From positions 1-42,963 of the forward strand of contig JAHJAR010000183.1 in assembly GCA_018814045.1 (NCBI GenBank): a stretch of DNA of 42,963 nt, read 5' to 3'. Each line of letters opens with the position of its first letter. The stretch's first letter is position 1. The notes under the pieces are model-generated. The model did not search any database and had not been told where the DNA came from. It saw nothing but the letters and a program-made list of their open reading frames with translations. This DNA comes from Planctomycetota bacterium. Its GTDB lineage: Bacteria; Planctomycetota; Phycisphaerae; UBA1845; Fen-1342. This document shows, one piece after another, positions 8,595-16,200 of the stretch. The translations under genes and the position numbers were made by a program.

Positions 8595-8900
8595 GCCTCA
8601 CCTACCTCCTACAAATCTCCCACATCCGAACAACAAACTAGATTTATAGGCCGCGGCCTCGACTAAGTCAAGCACTTTTCAACAATCGCGGCCGGAAACC
8701 CCAGCCACGCACATAAGGACTTGTACTGCCGCATGTTATGGCGCACGCCACCAGCCGTTCAGTGATTATTTCTTTTGGCGCGTGTTCATGGCCTCCGTGG
8801 GCGTGAGCCTCTTCCGGGCTCACTCACGCCAATCGCACCGCACCCTTTCACGGGCTGCGCACCTTGCAGCGCGAGGCCGAACCGCTACAGTCACCACACG
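8595..8900. other. Divergent intergenic region
   Basis: 306 nt between the divergent PEP-CTERM gene (-) and glycosidase-like gene (+). It carries the minus-strand promoter at 8643-8671, whose spacer is the palindrome GGCCGCGGCC (8649-8658). The right half, 8700-8900, has a locally AT-richer patch (TGATTATTTCTTTTGG near 8762), but no promoter I can defend for the plus-strand gene. No RNA gene was recognised. Confidence 0.4.
8643..8671 (-). promoter_or_regulatory. Strong sigma70-type promoter for PEP-CTERM cluster
   Basis: Read on the minus strand: TTGACT (-35, 8666-8671), a 17-nt spacer, TATAAA (-10, 8643-8648). Transcription would start near 8636, about 42 nt before the ATG at 8594, which has its own AGGAGG. 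Both hexamers match the consensus at five of six positions with ideal spacing, the best promoter seen in the window. The palindrome inside the spacer could be an operator (inference). Confidence 0.6.
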
Positions 8901-10154
8901 ATGAATGCCCCCCGCCCTGCCCGATCGCCCGGCACGCTCCGCCGACGAACACCCTGGCCGCTGTCCGCCCGGCATAGCCTGCCTGCCGCTATCATCATGG
9001 CCGGCGCGTCCCTGCTGGCGGGCTGCGGCGAACACGACCGCGGCGCGACGGCGGCGCGACGCGTATGCCCGTTGCTGCCACGCGAGCCCGTTCGCGCCGT
9101 TTGGGTCGCGCGGATGCACTACCGCCTGCCCGACGACGTCCGCACGATCATTCGCAACTGCCATCGCCTGGGCTGCAACACCATTCTGTGGCAGGTACGC
9201 GGGAACGCGACGGTTTCGTACCCATCCCAGATCGAACCGTGGTCGCGCGAGTTTGGACACCGTGATCCCGGGTTCGACCCGTTGGCGCTAGCGGTGGAGG
9301 AGGCCCATCGCTACGGCATGCGCCTCGAAGCCTGGGTCAACGTGCTGCCCGGTTGGCAAGGGGAGATCCCGCCGCCGCTGCGCACACACCTGCACTACAC
9401 GCATCCGGAGTGGTTCCTGCACGACGCCCACGGGCGACGCCAGCCACTGGGCGATTTCTACGTGCTCCTGAATCCGTGCCTGCCCGCAGTGCGGCAGCAT
9501 ATCGTGAGTGTCATGGAGGAGATTGCGACACGTTACGCCGTCGACGGGTTGCACCTCGACTACGCGCGCTACGCCTGGGACACGACTCCAAACGCCAAGC
9601 AGCTCTACCCGCAAGACGCCGCCACTGTGGCACTCTACCAGCGTCAGACCGGCCGGCGCCTCGACCCGCACTCAGCGAGTTGGGATCATTGGCGCGGCGC
9701 GCAATTGACGCGCCTGGTGGCTGAGATTCGGGGGATGTTAAGCCGTCGCCGCCCCACGGCAACGCTCACCGCCGCCGTAGTGGCCGATCCCGGGCGGGCG
9801 TACCGGGACTACTTGCAGAACGGCGTCGCGTGGCTGCGCAGCGGTTTGCTCGACGCCGTCATGCCCATGGCCTACACGACCGAGCTGGCCGATTGGGAGG
9901 AGTATGTGCAGGCATATCGGCGTCTGGCCCCGCGCAGTCGCATTGTTCCCGGACTCGGCATCTACAAGCACGACGACCCGGAACAGATGCGCAGTCAACT
10001 GCACCGCTGCATGGAGTGGGGCGGAGATTATGCGCTCTTCTCGTACGACTCGCTCCACGCCACGGCTGGTGACCGCGATCGGCGCCCCACGGCCGCCCGA
10101 CAGGCGGCACGTCACGCTCGCCGCTCTGTGTTGCTTGAGTCTGCGCCACGCTGA
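8901..10154 (+). CDS. GHL10-type glycosidase-like lipoprotein
   Basis: A predicted lipoprotein of 417 aa with a TIM-barrel glycoside-hydrolase-like domain of the GHL10 (YngK, DUF187) family. An Arg-rich N-terminus is followed by a hydrophobic helix and the lipobox LLAGC, so the protein should be lipid-anchored outside the cytoplasm. Family landmarks in order: VRAVWVARMHYRLP, then NTILWQVRGNATVSYPS, DPGFDPLALAVEEAHRYGMR, LEAWVNVLPG, DGLHLDYARYAWD (acidic residues on a barrel strand) and VMPMAYTTE. Substrate unknown; GHL10 members are thought to act on polysaccharides or peptidoglycan-type glycans. ATG 8901 is used because signal-peptide character starts there; the frame is open back to 8775 with no protein-like sequence. 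It ends convergently with the lipoprotein gene at 10315. Confidence 0.85.
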   Translation: MNAPRPARSPGTLRRRTPWPLSARHSLPAAIIMAGASLLAGCGEHDRGATAARRVCPLLPREPVRAVWVARMHYRLPDDVRTIIRNCHRLGCNTILWQVRGNATVSYPSQIEPWSREFGHRDPGFDPLALAVEEAHRYGMRLEAWVNVLPGWQGEIPPPLRTHLHYTHPEWFLHDAHGRRQPLGDFYVLLNPCLPAVRQHIVSVMEEIATRYAVDGLHLDYARYAWDTTPNAKQLYPQDAATVALYQRQTGRRLDPHSASWDHWRGAQLTRLVAEIRGMLSRRRPTATLTAAVVADPGRAYRDYLQNGVAWLRSGLLDAVMPMAYTTELADWEEYVQAYRRLAPRSRIVPGLGIYKHDDPEQMRSQLHRCMEWGGDYALFSYDSLHATAGDRDRRPTAARQAARHARRSVLLESAPR

Positions 10155-10215
10155 CGTCGGGCTGGTCACTGCACGAGCGCTGCGTGCGGGTCCCTGCTGA
10201 CCAGGGCCGCTGGAA

Positions 10216-10240
10216 GCCTGCTGGCCAGTAGCCAGCAAGC
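10216..10240. terminator. Hairpin between convergent genes
   Basis: Inverted repeat with a perfect 7-bp core, TGCTGGC (10219-10225) and GCCAGCA (10231-10237), around a 5-nt loop. Two further outer base pairs lie beyond a mismatch. It sits about 60 nt past the plus-strand stop (10154) and about 75 nt past the minus-strand stop (10315). The position suits a bidirectional terminator, but no T-run is present. Confidence 0.35.
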
Positions 10241-10314
10241 ACCCGGGGACGAGCCGCGCATCCGCTTTTGGAACTGCTGGAATCAACGCTCCCCACGTCA
10301 GCAGGAGTGTCCGG

Positions 10315-10986
10315 TCAGTCGCGCGGTGTGACCCCGGGATGCACATCGACGATTTTCGCCAATAGGTAGGCTTCCAGGAGCGGATCGCGCCCGAGCGGGA
10401 CCCAACAGGCAGACTCACTGCGCGCCCCGCGCAAACCCTCTTCGGTCGGCAACCGCTCGCTGTAGATTGCCAGGGCGCCTGATGCCGTAGTGACCTGACG
10501 GTCCGGCGCGCCGTAGCGGTCCTTGTCTACGCGGACGATGACGTTATAGCGCTGCGAATGCGCAGTATCTGGCAGCGCACCGTCAGCGGCGCCGTTTTCC
10601 GGACTCGACGAGGGCTGCGAGGCGCGGGCCATATCGGACGGTGGTGGCTCAGGGCGGCCGTCGAGCGGCTCGAGGTTGATGTTCACGGTACGCCGGATCG
10701 TATGCAGGCTGGCCTCGAGTACCTGGTAGCCGCCCTGTGAATCGACGCGCCAGAACTCGAACCACTGCCCACTCGTCGCCGGACCGGCAACTATCAGGCC
10801 CCGTTGCCGATCAACCTGGCGCGGCGCGAAATCGCGTTCGCGCAGCAGCGTCAGCGTCGCGTCGATGAACGCATCGTAGTCGGGAATATGTAGCACCATC
10901 TCGGTGGGCCCGGTCGCCGTCGGTGGCGCCTGGCATCCGCCCAACCCAACTAAGAAACCAGCCAGAATTAACACAGTGATCCGCAT
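10315..10986 (-). CDS. Small hypothetical lipoprotein
   Basis: A 223-aa protein with a lipoprotein signal (MRITVLILAGFLVGLGGC, lipobox LGGC). The family is not recognised. After the Cys comes a compact region (MVLHIPDYDAFIDATLTLLR, RDFAPRQVDRQRGLIVAGP, then QWFEFWRVDSQGG) that reads like an alpha/beta domain. A Pro/Ser-rich linker follows at about residues 105-135, then a second strand-rich part (YNVIVRVDKDRYG, SGALAIYSERLPTEEGL). A periplasmic structural or binding role is possible but unproven. ATG 10986 is the only start giving a signal peptide. There is no clear ribosome-binding site, which fits the promoter-proximal start described for 10994-11021. Confidence 0.75.
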   Translation of the reverse strand: MRITVLILAGFLVGLGGCQAPPTATGPTEMVLHIPDYDAFIDATLTLLRERDFAPRQVDRQRGLIVAGPATSGQWFEFWRVDSQGGYQVLEASLHTIRRTVNINLEPLDGRPEPPPSDMARASQPSSSPENGAADGALPDTAHSQRYNVIVRVDKDRYGAPDRQVTTASGALAIYSERLPTEEGLRGARSESACWVPLGRDPLLEAYLLAKIVDVHPGVTPRD

Positions 10987-10993
10987 GGGGCGG

Positions 10994-11021
10994 ATAATAG
11001 GCTCCCGCGGCGCGTTTGCAA
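10994..11021 (-). promoter_or_regulatory. Possible promoter for a leaderless transcript
   Basis: On the minus strand TTGCAA (-35, 11016-11021), a 16-nt spacer and TATTAT (-10, 10994-10999) lie immediately before the ATG at 10986. The expected transcription start falls at or next to the start codon, so the mRNA would be leaderless. That agrees with the lack of a Shine-Dalgarno sequence. Based on eye matching only. Confidence 0.3.
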
Positions 11022-11139
11022 AGGCGCTGCTACGAGACGGTCCAGCCAGCGTGGGGGGAATGTGGTGGTTTCGTCAAAAACATCCCCCACCTTTAAGAAA
11101 ACTTTGAACACTCATCCATGGAAGCTGTCGTGTCCCCCT

Positions 11140-13341
11140 TCAGGGTCCCGGGCTGGCCATGCGGCCGGTCCGGGACCGTTTTTTTTGCGCAGGGCCGGAC
11201 GCCACCCGAGACCGGTTTCCCAGCAGCAGTTCCGCCATGCACAGCACAATCAGCAACAACGCCAACGGCCCCCGGGCGTCTCCGCTGCCCAGCCAACGCG
11301 CGCTGCTCCACGGCACCGTCCGCTCGCCCTCCGGCTCCACGTCCAGTGTCAGGCGCTCGATGCCCAGCAGTGCCTGCAACTCGCCCCGCGAGACTGGGGT
11401 CAGGCCCGACTCCTCGGCCGTCCAGTTCACGACGTACATCGCTGTGGCCTCGTGGCGTCCAACCGGCCGCACGCTATAAACGCCAGCCTGGCCGACCGGC
11501 CAGCCCTCCTTCGGGGATCCCGCCGTCAACCGCACCCACTCCGGTCTGCTGTCCGGGTCGTCCAGCCGCGTAACCCGTGCCGTGCCGTCGCTGGGCAAAA
11601 TCGCGAAGTGGTGCGGGCGGGGTTGTCCCACTACGAACTCGGCCGTCGCTGTGGGTGGCCCCTGAGCCTCCTCAACCAGGTAATGCAGCCAGGTCATCAG
11701 CCCGGCAGCCCGGACTCCGAGGTCGCTCCACGCCGGATTCGGGGACGTGGTCAGCAACACGACTCTGCCCTCGCCCGACGGAACCGACAGGATCGCCGGC
11801 GTACCGTCCTGATACCTTGCCAGAACGCTGGCAGTGCCCTTCAGGGAGGTCAGTCGCACGCGGCGCCGAACCGCACAACGCGTTATCTCGCCGAGCTCCT
11901 CCACGTCCGCGTACGGCGAATCCAACTCCCACCTCATGGTCGTCGCCGCCTCCACGACCGCGGAGTCTGGCATCTGGTCGCTGAACAAGATCCGCAAGCC
12001 GGGCCAGTCAGGTCGCTCGGGCTCCGCCCCCGGCACGAGCAGCAACGTCGCCCCGCCTTTCACGTGTGCCAGCACGGCGGCGCTCTGCTCCGTCTTCAGG
12101 TCGACGCCGGACAATACGACGATCAACGCCGGGGCATGTTCTGGCGCCGCTGCCTCCGACGGGGCGTCGGCCTCATCCGCCAACTCGTCGGGCCTGACCC
12201 GGCGAAGTTGCAGTAGTTGCCGCTCCGGCGGCAGCGTTTCCGGTGCCAAGAGATTGCTGACGATCAGGGCGGCCAGATTCTCTTCCGCCCCGCCTGTCCC
12301 GCCGTAGACCAGCCAAGCCCGCGTTTGCTGGCCCACGTCCACGGCCACACGGCGTCGCTGGTCGAAATCCAGCCGATCCGCCGGCTCGACCGTCAACTCC
12401 AGGGCGTGGGCGCCACGTGGCAACCCGGCCAGCAGGAACGTAACGTCGCGCTCCGCACCAGCTTGGATGTTCAGCGGGCCAATCCGATGCAACACCTGTT
12501 CGCCGCTTCTGGCGACGATCCAGCATTCGCCGTCGAACCCCACGGCGCCCAGCGTGGCGTGGATCGGAACCGGGACCGCCTGCGGGTGAACGTGCTTCGG
12601 GCCGGCCGCGGACAGCAGCGCTATGTTCGAACGCCGCTGATCCGCCGGTGCCAGCACGCGCACGGTGACGTTGTCTACGCCGGCGAGCGCCTCCGGACCC
12701 ACGTCCCGCCAGGCATGTGCCGCGAGATCCGTCACCACAACGATCTGGCGGCGCGGCTGACTCGCGCTGCGCAGCAGACCGGCGGCCGCGCGCACAGCCG
12801 GCCCGAGAGTTTCGGCCGTGAGCTGGGAGCGGTCCTGAGCCCGCAGCCGCGCCGCCACGACCGCGCGCTCCTCCGTCAGTCCGCATACACCGCCGTCCTG
12901 GCTGGCGTACACAAGCCCCAGTGCCGACCCGGCCGGCCAACTCTGCGAGGATTGCACGAAGTTCAGGGCGCGGCGGCGGGCGTCATCGAGAAGCGTGCTC
13001 TCCGCATCAACTCGGTAGGACATGCTGGCGGAATCGTCGAAGACCACCACGCACGCCAGCGGGCCCGTACCGAGGTCAACTTCATCGGGCGCGACACAGG
13101 TTGGCCCGGCCAACAGGGACGCGGCACATGCCAGCAAGGCCGCCCGCAACATGAGCAACCACAGATTGCGGAGGCGACTCGCTCGTCGTCCGGACGCGAG
13201 CGCTGCGTGCAGCAGTTTCACCGGAGGAAACCGCACTGGCTTGGGTCGCGCCCGCAGGATGAAATGGATGAGGATCGGCAGAACAGCGGAGAGCGCCCCC
13301 AGCAGCAGGAGCGGCTGCGCGAATGAGAAACTCCAGCTCAA
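11140..13341 (-). CDS. BatA-type membrane protein with VWA domain
   Basis: A 733-aa membrane protein. The N-terminus is the BatA/aerotolerance module: a first helix (LLLLGALSAVLPILIHFIL), the RPKPVRFPPVKLL segment, and a second helix (LRNLWLLMLRAALLACAASL). A von Willebrand factor A domain follows, with an intact MIDAS motif DxSxS (D102, S104, S106 in FDDSASMS). A long beta-rich middle, a glutamine-amidotransferase-like stretch (about 380-540) and one C-terminal helix (GPLALLLIVLCMAELLLG) complete it. Homologues usually sit beside MoxR ATPase and DUF58 genes, none of which are here. The start is TTG at 13341: TGAGGT lies six bases upstream and the frame begins exactly at the BatA N-terminus. 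It is divergent from the ACT-domain gene. Its function is unclear; a role in envelope integrity or complex assembly is inferred from the family. Confidence 0.85.
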   Translation of the reverse strand: MSWSFSFAQPLLLLGALSAVLPILIHFILRARPKPVRFPPVKLLHAALASGRRASRLRNLWLLMLRAALLACAASLLAGPTCVAPDEVDLGTGPLACVVVFDDSASMSYRVDAESTLLDDARRRALNFVQSSQSWPAGSALGLVYASQDGGVCGLTEERAVVAARLRAQDRSQLTAETLGPAVRAAAGLLRSASQPRRQIVVVTDLAAHAWRDVGPEALAGVDNVTVRVLAPADQRRSNIALLSAAGPKHVHPQAVPVPIHATLGAVGFDGECWIVARSGEQVLHRIGPLNIQAGAERDVTFLLAGLPRGAHALELTVEPADRLDFDQRRRVAVDVGQQTRAWLVYGGTGGAEENLAALIVSNLLAPETLPPERQLLQLRRVRPDELADEADAPSEAAAPEHAPALIVVLSGVDLKTEQSAAVLAHVKGGATLLLVPGAEPERPDWPGLRILFSDQMPDSAVVEAATTMRWELDSPYADVEELGEITRCAVRRRVRLTSLKGTASVLARYQDGTPAILSVPSGEGRVVLLTTSPNPAWSDLGVRAAGLMTWLHYLVEEAQGPPTATAEFVVGQPRPHHFAILPSDGTARVTRLDDPDSRPEWVRLTAGSPKEGWPVGQAGVYSVRPVGRHEATAMYVVNWTAEESGLTPVSRGELQALLGIERLTLDVEPEGERTVPWSSARWLGSGDARGPLALLLIVLCMAELLLGNRSRVASGPAQKKRSRTGRMASPGP

Positions 13342-13505
13342 CCAAGTACCTCACGCTGGTGGTCATCAGTCCAAGATCGCCCCGGACACCGCGCCCAAAG
13401 CCCGCGGGCCACCATTTTTGTCTGTACAGGCACTGCGCGTAAAGCTAAGTTATGGCTCGAATGGGATCAGGATGAGCCCCAGACCAGATCGCGGCGAGAG
13501 GTCGA

Positions 13506-13970
13506 ATGGAGACCAGGCCCTTTGAGACCGCCGAGGACAGCGACTTCCCCAGTTGCCAGCAGCTTTCCGTTTTCGTTGAGAATCGCCTGGGACAGCTACT
13601 GCGGCTGACTCGCGTCTTGAATGAAGATCGCATCCGGATTTTGGCGCTCTCGGTGGATGGCTCGATCGACTGCGCCGTGGCGCGCCTGTTGGTCAACGAT
13701 CCCGATGCCGGCTACAACATGATCACCGAGGCCGGCTTCGCCGTATCGCAGTGTGAAGTCATCGTGGTCGAGTTGCCTCCCGGCAAGCGCGGCATCTTGA
13801 GCGTTTGCACGGCCCTGATCGTCGGCGAAGTCAATATCAACTACGTTTACCCCCTGCTCGCGGGTAAGAGCCTCGGTCCTTCACTCGTGATCCAGGTGGA
13901 CAATCTACCGACGGCGGTTTCGGTGTTGCAGTCCAAGCAGTTTCGCGTGCTCGATCAGAGCGACTTGTGA
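13506..13970 (+). CDS. Double ACT-domain regulatory protein
   Basis: A 154-aa soluble protein that reads as two successive ACT-type ligand-binding domains. The first is LSVFVENRLGQLLRLTRVLN with IRILALSVDGSIDCAVARLL; the second contains VVELPPGKRGILSVCTALI, then VNINYVYPLL. ACT domains bind amino acids or similar small ligands at dimer interfaces. A free-standing double ACT protein is probably a sensor or modulator, but no catalytic or DNA-binding part is present and the target is unknown. ATG 13506 has GAGAGG four to five bases upstream. Downstream, the hydrolase at 13996 begins 25 nt after its stop, suggesting co-transcription. Confidence 0.82.
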   Translation: METRPFETAEDSDFPSCQQLSVFVENRLGQLLRLTRVLNEDRIRILALSVDGSIDCAVARLLVNDPDAGYNMITEAGFAVSQCEVIVVELPPGKRGILSVCTALIVGEVNINYVYPLLAGKSLGPSLVIQVDNLPTAVSVLQSKQFRVLDQSDL

Positions 13971-13995
13971 TGCACGCCGGCGCCGCTCAGGTGCC

Positions 13996-14877
13996 ATGTC
14001 CGGAGCCCGGCCGCACAGCATGCGCGAACCAGAGATTCCACCCGAATTCCGCTCCTGGCAACTGAGCGATGGCTACACCGTCCAGGGCCGCTGGTGGCCT
14101 GGACAACGCCGCCCGAGGGACGTTGCATTCATGTATATGCACGGAATTCAGTCCCATGGCGGGTGGTTCGAGTGGTCGGCCTCACTCCTCGCTCGAACCG
14201 GCTCTCCCGTCCTGCTGCCCGACCGGCGCGGCAGCGGGCGAAACGAGGCCGAGCGCGGCGATACTCCTTCCGCCGACCGCTGGCTGGCAGACATCGACGA
14301 GCTCGCGGAGTGGGTGACGCGCGAAGTCGGCGTGCGCCGCTTGGCAGGTGTCGGCGTGAGCTGGGGGGGAAAACTCGCGGTTGCCTGGGCGCTGCGGCGG
14401 CCGGCGCGCGTGGAACGACTCCTCCTGGTCGCACCAGGCCTGTTCCCGGCCGTAGGTGTTGGAATTATCGGACGAGTGCGCATCGGCGCCGCACTGCTTG
14501 GGCAGCCTGGCCGGCGGTTCCCCATCCCACTCGACGACCCGGCCCTGTTCACCAGCGACCCCGCAGGACAGAGCCTCATCGCCCACGATCCACTGAAACT
14601 GACCTCCGCAACGGCCCGGTTCTTTTACCAGTCGTCCCGCTTGGATCGGCAGTTAATGCGCTGCGCCCCCGGAAGATTGCAGCCGACAACCACCCTCATT
14701 CTCGCCGGGCGCGATCGGATAATCCGTAACGAGCGTACTGAGCGCTGGTTACGCCGCGTCGCCGCGACGCCGCCAACGGTGCAGTACTTTGCTGAGGCCG
14801 ATCACACGCTCGAGTTCGAAACCGATCCCGGCGAATTCGAGCAGGCTGTGCAGGATTGGGCGAATTCCGCGCCTTGA
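13996..14877 (+). CDS. Alpha/beta hydrolase (S33/lysophospholipase-like)
   Basis: A cytoplasmic 293-aa alpha/beta-hydrolase-fold enzyme. The oxyanion-side motif is MYMHGIQSHGGWFEW and the nucleophile elbow is G-V-S-W-G with Ser122. Asp240 (AGRDRII) and His270 (ADHTLEF) complete a catalytic triad, so it should be an active esterase, lipase or peptidase-type hydrolase; the substrate cannot be predicted. A second ATG at 14020 (MREPEIPPEF) would trim eight residues. I keep 13996 because AGGTG precedes it, while nothing suitable precedes 14020. It follows the ACT-domain gene by 25 nt on the same strand. Confidence 0.85.
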   Translation: MSGARPHSMREPEIPPEFRSWQLSDGYTVQGRWWPGQRRPRDVAFMYMHGIQSHGGWFEWSASLLARTGSPVLLPDRRGSGRNEAERGDTPSADRWLADIDELAEWVTREVGVRRLAGVGVSWGGKLAVAWALRRPARVERLLLVAPGLFPAVGVGIIGRVRIGAALLGQPGRRFPIPLDDPALFTSDPAGQSLIAHDPLKLTSATARFFYQSSRLDRQLMRCAPGRLQPTTTLILAGRDRIIRNERTERWLRRVAATPPTVQYFAEADHTLEFETDPGEFEQAVQDWANSAP

Positions 14878-14928
14878 CTGGCTGGCGATAATACCCGGCG
14901 AAACGGTTGCGAGAACCGCAACCGCGGC

Positions 14929-14956
14929 TTGTATGCGAACTAGGAGTAGGTATACT
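14929..14956 (+). promoter_or_regulatory. Possible promoter of the DUF1571 gene
   Basis: TTGTAT (14929-14934) and TATACT (14951-14956) are 16 nt apart in the spacer after the hydrolase gene. Transcription would start near 14963, giving a leader of about 125 nt. The -10 is good and the -35 is moderate. Confidence 0.4.
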
Positions 14957-15088
14957 CTGCTGTTTGACGCGCAGCCAGAAGCCGCTGCCGGCTTTAAGCG
15001 GTCAAGCGGTTCGGCCGACAATGACGATCTGCTCGTATAGGTCGCAGTAGTGCGAGCCGTTGAGCCGAATCGCCAGGAGCATAAACGC

Positions 15089-15982
15089 GTGCCATCTACC
15101 CGCCGCGGTGTACTTTATTTTTCCGCCGCCATCGTATCGATCCTGCCGGTGTTGATCTTGCTGCGCGCTGGTCCGGCGCCGAGCATCACTGTGGATGCGC
15201 CGGTGATGCTGGCCGCGGTTCCGGGGGCGATCGCCGAGCCGTTGCGAGCCGCGACCGACCCCACCGGCCTTGACGAGGCCGCCCGAGCGCTGGTGGAACT
15301 AGCCCAGCGCGACGGTATGGCACTGGCCCTCCTGGGGAGCGAGCGCTACGCGCAGGATATTCGTGACTATCGTTGCGTGTTTCTCAAGCAGGAACGACTC
15401 GGCGGAAAGCTCTCGCCCGTACAGGAGATCGAAGTACGCTACCGCGAAGCCCCGCTCAGCGTTTTCATGGTCTGGAAACGCAACGCCAGCGAGGTGAAAC
15501 GCGCGCTCTTCGTCGACAGCGCACGCTACCGGGATGAGGACGGCCTCAGGCTGGCCCGGATCGAACCGGCCGGTGCGGTTATACGGCTGTTTGTCAAAGA
15601 CATCTTCATGCCGATCCACGGTCCCGACGCACACAAAGTCAGCCGCCGAACGATCGACGAGTTTGGCTTCAAGGCGATTCTCGACCTGCTCGAGCACTAC
15701 AACGATCTGGCGGCCGCGAACGGCGTGCTCGATTTTCGCTACACGGGTGTCGGCGAGGTTGACGGGCGCCCCACGTTCGTCTTCACACGCAACCTGCCGT
15801 ATGAGGGACCGGGCGGCGAGTATCCCGACGCGCACATGATCCTGCACCTCGACCAGACGTGGCTCTTGCCGCTGGCGGTCCATTCCTATGCCGACCACGA
15901 GGGCAAGGAGTTGCTGGGCAGCTACGTCTTCACCAAGGTGGAACTGAACCCGGGCTTGGGGGACGAGGCGTTCCAGTTCTGA
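15089..15982 (+). CDS. DUF1571-family exported protein
   Basis: A protein of about 297 aa with an N-terminal signal or anchor helix (GVLYFSAAIVSILPVLILL). The body matches the DUF1571 pattern: YAQDIRDYRCVFLKQERLGG, then QEIEVRYREAPLSVFMVW, DFRYTGVGEVDGRPTFVF, and a C-terminal LGSYVFTKVELNPGLGDEAF. The fold resembles lipoprotein-carrier (LolA/LolB-like) half-barrels in its YRC..QE and VFMVW strand order (inference). DUF1571 is characteristic of planctomycetes and has no assigned function. The GTG at 15089 is preferred because AGGAG lies nine bases upstream; an in-frame GTG at 15050 has weaker support and adds 13 residues. It ends convergently with the EF-G-like gene, 218 nt away. Confidence 0.82.
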   Translation: MPSTRRGVLYFSAAIVSILPVLILLRAGPAPSITVDAPVMLAAVPGAIAEPLRAATDPTGLDEAARALVELAQRDGMALALLGSERYAQDIRDYRCVFLKQERLGGKLSPVQEIEVRYREAPLSVFMVWKRNASEVKRALFVDSARYRDEDGLRLARIEPAGAVIRLFVKDIFMPIHGPDAHKVSRRTIDEFGFKAILDLLEHYNDLAAANGVLDFRYTGVGEVDGRPTFVFTRNLPYEGPGGEYPDAHMILHLDQTWLLPLAVHSYADHEGKELLGSYVFTKVELNPGLGDEAFQF

Positions 15983-16200
15983 CGTGTTTCAGTTTCAGGG
16001 CGGGTAAACAAACGCGGTAGTGACCGAGGATAGTCTCACGTGTTGGGGGGCGCGCTGTGCGCCGCGCTCCGGGCGGAGCTCGGCCGCCATACCAACTATC
16101 GTGTCCGCTTAGAGGCTGGACGCGACGCCTGCACCGAAGCAGCCACAGCGGCTGCATCAGCAGAGCTGCCGCGTGATCGCACAAACTCGTGCAGGCCGGC

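Noticed and set aside
12217..13326. Plus-strand open frame opposite the BatA/VWA gene
   Set aside because: The composition is biased to Arg, Gln and His with no domain; the opposite strand has clear motifs.
16066..16155. Small hairpins between the convergent DUF1571 and EF-G-like genes (16066-16079, 16139-16155)
   Set aside because: Stems of five to six base pairs with no T-run are expected by chance in such GC-rich DNA.
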